Assembly (NCBI RefSeq): GCF_004342175.1
Contig: NZ_SMAO01000002.1
Coordinates: 1-64,000 of the forward strand
Direction of reading: 5' to 3'
Source of the DNA: Thiobaca trueperi
GTDB lineage: Bacteria > Pseudomonadota > Gammaproteobacteria > Chromatiales > Chromatiaceae
DNA: 64,000 bases
Shown here one piece after another: positions 58,900 through 64,000 of the stretch (positions within the stretch are counted from its first letter, which is position 1; every line of letters begins with the position of its first letter). Below the pieces are notes generated by a model that saw only the letters and a list, made by a program, of their open reading frames with translations, was not told where the DNA came from and searched no databases. Position numbers and translations under genes: made by a program.

Positions 58900-60429
58900 A
58901 TGAACGAACAGTCTCCCATTCATCAAGGTCAATCGGCCCCGACCGCCCGGCCAGTCGCCCGTCACGCCATCGCCGCTGCGGTTGCGCTCGCCCTCGCGGC
59001 TGGCGGGGTGGCGCTGGCTGAGATCAATACCCCTGCCGCAGGTTCGGTTGCGGTGCCGGCCACTGTGGCAGCGGTCGGCCTGCCCAGTTTTGCCGATGTC
59101 GCCGAGCGGGTGGTGCCAGCGGTGGTCAATGTCACGGTCACGTCTGAGTCGTCCCCTGCCGTGATGTTTCGCGGTCATCCGGGAATGCAGGACAATCTGC
59201 CGGTCCCGGAATTCTTCCGTCGCTTCTTCGATGAGCGCGGGCAGCTTGCGCCGCGTCAGACCCAAGGCCAGGGCTCCGGTTTTCTGGTGGACGCCGAGGG
59301 TCATGTCGTCACCAATAATCATGTCATCGATGGCGCCACGCAGGTGACTGTGGTGCTGAACGATGGCTCCAGCCATGAGGCGCGCGTGGTCGGTCGTGAT
59401 GACAAGACCGATCTGGCGCTCCTGAAGATCGATGCCGGGCGACCGCTTGCCTATGTCGAACTGGGCGATTCGGGCAAGGCGCGGGTCGGTGACTGGGTGC
59501 TGGCGGTTGGCAACCCATTCGGGCTGGGCGGTTCGGTGAATGCCGGGATCATCTCGGCGCGCGGGCGCGATATTCACTCCGGCCCCTATGATGACTATCT
59601 CCAGATCGACGCCCCCATCAATCGCGGCAATTCAGGTGGTCCGCTGTTCGATACCAGCGGGCGTGTGATCGGGGTCAATACCGCCATCTATTCGCCGACC
59701 GGGGGCAGCGTTGGCATCGGCTTTGCCATTCCCGCCGAGACGGTCAGGCAGGTCGTGGCTGAACTCAAAACGACCGGTCGGGTGGCGCGCGGCTGGCTGG
59801 GGGTGCAGATCCAGGCGGTGACGCCCGAACTGGCGGCCGGACTGGGTCTCGACCGGCCGGACGGGGTGCTGATCGCCGAGGTGCTGGCTGACGGCCCGGC
59901 CAGCAAGAGCAATCTGCGGGCCGGCGATGTGATCCTGAGCCTGAACGGCCAGCCGCTGGAGAATTATCGTGATCTGCCCAAACGGGTCGCCGCAACCCCG
60001 GCGGGCAGTCGCTTGAATCTGGAAGTCTGGCGCAATGGCAAGCCCTGGCAGGTGGCGATCACGGTGGGTCAGATGCCTGACGACACGCAGCAGGCCGCAC
60101 TCCCGGCTGGCGGTGCACCGGACGCCAGTCAGCCGCGCCTGGGTCTGGCGCTCGCGCCTCTGACCCCTGAACTGCGTCTGCAAAATGGGCTGGATGCCAA
60201 CCGTGAAGGGCTCTATGTCACCCAGGTTGAGCCCGGTAGCCCGGCAGCGCGGGCCGGCATCGAAGCGGGCAGCCTGATCTCGATGGTGGGCGCTGACCCG
60301 CTCACCTCCCCCGAGCAGCTTCAGGCCGCCGTGCGCAAAGCGGTCGAAGACAAACGCACCGCCGTCATCCTGCGGGTCGAGCGGGGCGATAAGGCATTGT
60401 TCGTCGCGGTGCCGGTCGAGCAGCGGTAA
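58900..60429 (+). CDS. DegP/DegQ-type periplasmic serine protease
   Basis: 509-residue HtrA-family protease and chaperone. N-terminal signal (RHAIAAAVALALAAGGVALA), trypsin-like domain with His141 (NNHVID), Asp171 (DLALLK) and Ser245 (NRGNSGGPLF), then two PDZ domains (about 300-390 and 405-505, e.g. GVLIAEVLADGPASKSNLRAGDVILSLNG). It degrades misfolded envelope proteins. degP, degQ or mucD cannot be told apart here. The two-component genes start 14 bases downstream, suggesting envelope-stress linkage. Confidence 0.94.
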   Translation: MNEQSPIHQGQSAPTARPVARHAIAAAVALALAAGGVALAEINTPAAGSVAVPATVAAVGLPSFADVAERVVPAVVNVTVTSESSPAVMFRGHPGMQDNLPVPEFFRRFFDERGQLAPRQTQGQGSGFLVDAEGHVVTNNHVIDGATQVTVVLNDGSSHEARVVGRDDKTDLALLKIDAGRPLAYVELGDSGKARVGDWVLAVGNPFGLGGSVNAGIISARGRDIHSGPYDDYLQIDAPINRGNSGGPLFDTSGRVIGVNTAIYSPTGGSVGIGFAIPAETVRQVVAELKTTGRVARGWLGVQIQAVTPELAAGLGLDRPDGVLIAEVLADGPASKSNLRAGDVILSLNGQPLENYRDLPKRVAATPAGSRLNLEVWRNGKPWQVAITVGQMPDDTQQAALPAGGAPDASQPRLGLALAPLTPELRLQNGLDANREGLYVTQVEPGSPAARAGIEAGSLISMVGADPLTSPEQLQAAVRKAVEDKRTAVILRVERGDKALFVAVPVEQR

Positions 60430-60443
60430 CACAGAGGATCCCG

Positions 60444-61118
60444 ATGCGCATTCTGCTGATCGAAGATGACCGTCAGATGGCGGACTATCTGCGCAAGGCG
60501 CTGGCCGAGGTCGGGGCGCTGGTCGATCATGCGGCGGAAGGTCGTGAAGGTCTGCTCCAGGCGGCGAGTGGTGATTATGACGCGCTCATCGTGGACCGGA
60601 TGCTGCCGGGACTGGACGGGCTCGGCATCGTCCGTACCCTGCGCGCATCCGGCAATCGCACGCCGGTGCTCTTTCTGAGCGCGTTGGGTGAGGTGGATGA
60701 CCGCGTCCAGGGACTGCGCGCCGGTGGCGATGATTATCTGACCAAGCCCTTCGCCTTTTCCGAGCTCCATGCGCGGGTCGAGGCGCTGCTGCGGCGCGGG
60801 GTCGCGGAAGCGCCCGCGACCCGGCTGCGGGTCGCCGATCTGGAAATGGACCTGCTCAAGCGCGAGGTGAACCGGGCCGGCACCTCGATTGCGCTTCAGC
60901 CCCGCGAGTTCCGCCTGCTCGAATGTCTGATGCGTCACGCCGGGCAGGTGGTGACGCGCACCATGCTGCTGGAACAGGTCTGGGATTATCACTTCGATCC
61001 CCAGACCAATGTTATCGATGTCCATATCAGCCGGCTGCGCAGCAAGATCGACAGGGATTTCGATCCGCCACTGCTCCAGACCGTGCGCGGCAGCGGTTAC
61101 ATGATGGCCGCCGAATGA
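60444..61118 (+). CDS. OmpR-family response regulator
   Basis: 224 residues: receiver domain with Asp51 in LIVDRMLPGLDGLG, LFLSALGEVDDRVQGLRAGGDDYLTKPF, then an OmpR/PhoB winged helix (ISLQPREFRLLECLMRHAGQVVTRTMLLEQVWDYHFDPQTNVIDVHISRLRSKID). The QctD/CusR-like pattern suggests metal or envelope signals but this is not certain. Last codon overlaps the kinase start as ATGA. Confidence 0.94.
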   Translation: MRILLIEDDRQMADYLRKALAEVGALVDHAAEGREGLLQAASGDYDALIVDRMLPGLDGLGIVRTLRASGNRTPVLFLSALGEVDDRVQGLRAGGDDYLTKPFAFSELHARVEALLRRGVAEAPATRLRVADLEMDLLKREVNRAGTSIALQPREFRLLECLMRHAGQVVTRTMLLEQVWDYHFDPQTNVIDVHISRLRSKIDRDFDPPLLQTVRGSGYMMAAE

Positions 61119-62533
61119 ACCTGTCCGCAGAATCAGTCAGGGGCGCCGGGTTCGATCTGAGGATGCGCAGCGTGCGCATTCTGCGCAGTTCCATCTTCCG
61201 TCTGGCGCTGCTCTATGTCTTTCTGCTCGGGGTCTCGGTCGCGATCCTGCTGGGCTTCATCTACTGGTCAACGGCCGGTTATATGGACCGTCAGATCACC
61301 GCCACCATTGAGGCCGAGATCCGTGGTCTGGCCGAACAGTACCGTCGGCGCGGTCTGACCGGACTCACCTCGGTGATCGGCGAACGGGTGGCGCGCGATC
61401 CGGTGGGATCGAGCCTCTATCTGCTGGTGAACGACAGACTGGAGCACATCGTCGGCAATCTCGACCGCTGGCCGGCCGAATTTGCGGATGACGAGGGCTG
61501 GATCCGCTTTCGCCTGCGCGAGCGCGGCCCCGACCATACCGAGGAGCATGAGGCGCGGGCGCAGATGTTTCTGCTGCGGGGCGGTCTGCGTCTGCTGGTC
61601 GGGCGCGATGTCCGCGATCTGGAGGCCACCCGCGCCCTGATTCAGGATGCCCTGTCCTGGGGCTTCGCCATCACTGCCGCGCTGGCCATGCTGGGTGGCT
61701 GGCTGATGAGCGCCAGTCTGGTCCGGCGGCTGGAGTCCGTCAATCAGACCAGCCGTGAGATCATGGAAGGCGATCTCTCGCGACGGATTCCATTGAGCGG
61801 CAGCGGCGACGATTTCGATCAACTGGCGATCAGTCTCAACCGCATGCTGGAGCGGATCGAGATCCTCATGGCCGGTGTCCGGCAGGTGTCGGACAACATC
61901 GCCCATGACCTGCGCACGCCGCTGACGCGACTGCGCAACAAGCTGGAACTCCTGGATGCGGAACTCCCCGAGAGCGGAGCGGCGCGTGCGCTGGCCGAGG
62001 AAACCATTGCCGATGCGGATGAGCTGCTGCTCACCTTCAACGCCCTGCTGCGGATCGCACGCATCGAATCCGGCAGCCGTCGGGCCGCCTTCGCATCGGT
62101 CGATCTGGCGGCGCTGGTCGCCGATGTGGCGGAGCTTTACGAGCCGGTCGCCGCCGAGCAGGGACAATCCCTGATGCTCGTGGCGGACGATCCCGTCTGG
62201 ATCGTTGGGGATCGGGATCTGTTGTTTCAGGCGCTCGTCAATCTGGTCGATAACGCGATCAAATACACTCAACCCGGCGGTGAACTGACCCTCTCGGTTG
62301 ATGCCGCTGACGGACGGGCGCACATCCTGGTCGCCGACAATGGCCCCGGTATTCCGCACGCATTGCGTGAGCAGGTCTTCCGTCGCTTCTTCCGTATCGA
62401 CGACAGCCGTTCACTGCCCGGCAGCGGGCTGGGCCTGAGTCTGGTCCAGGCCGTCGTGCAACTGCATCGCGCCACCATTGAACTCACCGATAACCGGCCC
62501 GGTTTGCGGGTTATGCTCTGCTTCGATCAGTAA
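61115..62533 (+). CDS. Membrane sensor histidine kinase
   Basis: 472 residues. Two helices (LALLYVFLLGVSVAILLGFIYWS; FAITAALAMLGGWLMSASLV) flank a periplasmic sensor of about 110 residues. HAMP follows, then the H-box VSDNIAHDLRTPLTRLRNKLE with His264, N-box LVNLVDNAIKYTQPGG, G-boxes VADNGPGIP and GSGLGLSLVQAV. Cognate partner of the regulator just upstream. ATG 61115 overlaps the regulator stop. Signal unknown. Confidence 0.93.
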   Translation: MNLSAESVRGAGFDLRMRSVRILRSSIFRLALLYVFLLGVSVAILLGFIYWSTAGYMDRQITATIEAEIRGLAEQYRRRGLTGLTSVIGERVARDPVGSSLYLLVNDRLEHIVGNLDRWPAEFADDEGWIRFRLRERGPDHTEEHEARAQMFLLRGGLRLLVGRDVRDLEATRALIQDALSWGFAITAALAMLGGWLMSASLVRRLESVNQTSREIMEGDLSRRIPLSGSGDDFDQLAISLNRMLERIEILMAGVRQVSDNIAHDLRTPLTRLRNKLELLDAELPESGAARALAEETIADADELLLTFNALLRIARIESGSRRAAFASVDLAALVADVAELYEPVAAEQGQSLMLVADDPVWIVGDRDLLFQALVNLVDNAIKYTQPGGELTLSVDAADGRAHILVADNGPGIPHALREQVFRRFFRIDDSRSLPGSGLGLSLVQAVVQLHRATIELTDNRPGLRVMLCFDQ

Positions 62534-63732
62534 ATCATCAGCGGTGCGACGATTTCGCTCCAGCGTTCCTCGTCGGCAAGCAGGCGTGATTCCAGATCGC
62601 CCGGCTGTCCCTCGGGATCATCGACCCATTCGCGCAGCAGGGTTCCGCCCGACAGCAGATCAATCGCCAGCCGTTCGCTCTCGTATTCATAGTGGAATTG
62701 ACGCCAGAGCGGATAGTCCGGGTATTCCCGTCGCACGCATTTGAGCAGCAGTGCGAGCAGGCGATAGGGCCGGAAGATTTCATGCTGATAAGCGGCGTTG
62801 TCGGTGTGGATCTGGAGTCCCGAGCAGAGCTGGCCGACGTGCTTGTGAAAGGTCGGCTCGAACCAGCAGGGACGAATGAGCGCGCCCTGGGTCCAGTCGG
62901 GACATTCGCGCTGCATCCGCTTGAGCAGCCGCTCGAAGTCCAGATCGGGCGCGCCGACCACTTCGAGCGCCGTGGTGGTGCCGCGACCTTCCGAGAGCGT
63001 GGTGCCTTCCAGCAGCACGGTGCCGGGGAAGCAGCGCGCCATGTTGAGACTGGAGGCATTGGGGCTGGGGTTGACCCACGCAAGTTCAGCGAGGGGCCAG
63101 CCAAATCCTGGCCCCTCGTTCGGGCGATAGCCGTCCATTGCGACCAGATGCAGATCCAGACTGCATCCGCGCTCGGCGACGAACCAGTTCGCCAGTTCGC
63201 CGAAGGTCAGACCGTGGCGCATGATGAGCGGCCCAGCGCCGACGAAGCTCTCCCAGCCGGGTTCCAGAATACTGCCCTCAATCGGACGCCCGGCCGGGTT
63301 GGGCCGGTCAAGGATCCAGAGCGTTTTACCGGCGCCAGCACAGGCATCGATCAGATACCCCAGGGTCGTCACATAGGTATAGATGCGGGTGCCGATGTCC
63401 TGGAGATCGACCAGCAGCACGTCAAAGCTGTCGAGCATCGCCGGGGTCGGATAGCGGACCTCGCCATAGAGGCTGTAGACCGGGATGCCGTAGCGCGGAT
63501 CGATGGCGTCCGGGGTCTCGACCATGTTGTCCTGCTTGTCGCCGCGCATTCCGTGCTGTGGCCCGAAGGCGGCGACGATGTGCAGGTCGCCCAGCGCCAT
63601 GAGCGCATCCAGGCTGTGCTGCCCGGTGGCGGTCAGAGAGGCGGGATGGCCGAGGAGCGCGATGCGCCGCCCCCGCAGCGGTTGGCGCAGATCGGGCGTT
63701 TCCAGCAGGCGGTCGATGCCGAGTTTCATCAT
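62527..63732 (-). CDS. DUF1343 / NamZ family (exo-beta-N-acetylmuramidase)
   Basis: 401 residues. RIALLGHPASLTATGQHSLDAL, FGPQHGMRGDKQDNM, YSLYGEVRYPTPAMLD, VLLVDLQDIGTRIYTYVTTLG, ILDRPNPAGRP and FPGTVLLEGTTLSEGRGTTTALEVVGAP are the family motifs. NamZ of Bacillus removes terminal MurNAc from peptidoglycan fragments. No signal peptide is visible, so it may act in the cytoplasm on recycled muropeptides (inference). Convergent with the histidine kinase (7-base overlap). Confidence 0.88.
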   Translation of the reverse strand: MMKLGIDRLLETPDLRQPLRGRRIALLGHPASLTATGQHSLDALMALGDLHIVAAFGPQHGMRGDKQDNMVETPDAIDPRYGIPVYSLYGEVRYPTPAMLDSFDVLLVDLQDIGTRIYTYVTTLGYLIDACAGAGKTLWILDRPNPAGRPIEGSILEPGWESFVGAGPLIMRHGLTFGELANWFVAERGCSLDLHLVAMDGYRPNEGPGFGWPLAELAWVNPSPNASSLNMARCFPGTVLLEGTTLSEGRGTTTALEVVGAPDLDFERLLKRMQRECPDWTQGALIRPCWFEPTFHKHVGQLCSGLQIHTDNAAYQHEIFRPYRLLALLLKCVRREYPDYPLWRQFHYEYESERLAIDLLSGGTLLREWVDDPEGQPGDLESRLLADEERWSEIVAPLMIY

Positions 63733-63884
63733 GCGGAGTGGACCTGTGTCGGTCGGGCCGGTGGGTTCGCGCGGGCGGCGAGCCCGTCACGATGGCCTGA
63801 AATAAGTGGGTGGATTGTCGCCCGAATGTGCGCGACCACTCAATGTGGGTCAGAATTGTGCGCCAACATTCTCATTTTTGGCAC

Positions 63885-63913
63885 AGTGATACCATTCGGA
63901 AGTGATACCATTC
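63885..63913 (+). repeat. 13-bp direct repeat before queA
   Basis: AGTGATACCATTC at 63885-63897 and 63901-63913, 16-bp period, ending 5 bases before the queA ATG. It contains or overlaps likely promoter/RBS positions, so it may be an operator or a local duplication. Confidence 0.8.
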
Positions 63914-63918
63914 ACTCA

Positions 63919-64000
63919 ATGCAGCGCTCTGACTTTTATTACGATCTTCCGCCCGAATTGATTGCCCAACGCCCGCTCGCTGAGCGTGGCGGGGCACGGA
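63919..64000 (+). CDS. queA: S-adenosylmethionine:tRNA ribosyltransferase-isomerase, N-terminal fragment
   Basis: Only the first 27 codons lie in the window: MQRSDFYYDLPPELIAQRP then LAERGGAR, the typical QueA start. The enzyme adds epoxyqueuosine's ring to tRNA in queuosine synthesis. ATG 63919; the gene continues past the right edge. Confidence 0.93.
   Translation, partial: MQRSDFYYDLPPELIAQRPLAERGGAR

Overview
The window comes from the chromosome of a phototrophic purple sulfur bacterium (gammaproteobacterium, probably Chromatiaceae near Allochromatium/Thiocystis/Thiocapsa). The photosynthesis genes bchZ and pufBALMC show this, with a tetraheme PufC, a RuBisCO-like protein, a Pseudomonas-like gshB-tonB-yqgE-ruvX-pyrRBC' block and a PilGHIJ-ChpA cluster. 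The DNA is GC-rich and densely coded. No rRNA, prophage or complete IS element was seen; there is one tRNA (Ser-UGA). The species call is inference.

Layout. 0-11 kb: an RDD/zinc-ribbon membrane protein, leuS, lptE, holA, a glutamine cyclotransferase lipoprotein, gmhA, DUF423, rsmE, a RelBE-type toxin-antitoxin (TA) pair, rdgC and a BrnTA module bounded by direct repeats. 11.6-20.1 kb (minus strand): the Chp/Pil chemosensory system for type IV pili. 20.3-26.4 kb: gshB, tonB, yqgE, ruvX, pyrR, pyrB and a catalytically degenerate pyrC'. 26.4-29.3 kb: a low-GC accessory island in which a DUF262-HNH nuclease gene lies between two integron attC-like sites, followed by a flavodoxin-fold oxidoreductase. 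29.4-42.7 kb: a Bax-inhibitor-like protein, tRNA-Ser, bchZ, the puf operon with an extra beta-type antenna gene, yjbQ, a RuBisCO-like gene translationally coupled to idi, lipA, an ElyC/YdcF-like gene and uvrB. 42.9-52.6 kb: murU-like, SulP transporter, xthA, nadC, ampD, a VapBC pair, GNAT, cupin, yebC, ruvC, ruvA. 52.7-64 kb: an ATPase/TPR gene pair where ruvB would be expected, glcEF, two envelope proteins, a DegP-type protease next to a two-component system, a NamZ-family gene, and the first 27 codons of queA.

Two repeat families thread the intergenic spaces. The more striking is an approx. 87-bp element with TTAAACCGCG...CGCGGTTTAA ends. Ten units occur at six loci, four of them as inverted pairs of two subtypes joined by a 20-21 bp AT-rich spacer. 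Its terminal stem co-varies between copies. The second is built from ATCCTGT words and can form long perfect hairpins.

Main points for follow-up: the covarying 87-bp repeat family; the attC-flanked DUF262-HNH cassette; the ATPase/TPR pair interrupting ruvCAB; BrnTA inserted beside a decayed copy of the chpA 3' end; the orphan pufB2; and the RuBisCO-like/idi coupling beside the photosynthesis genes.
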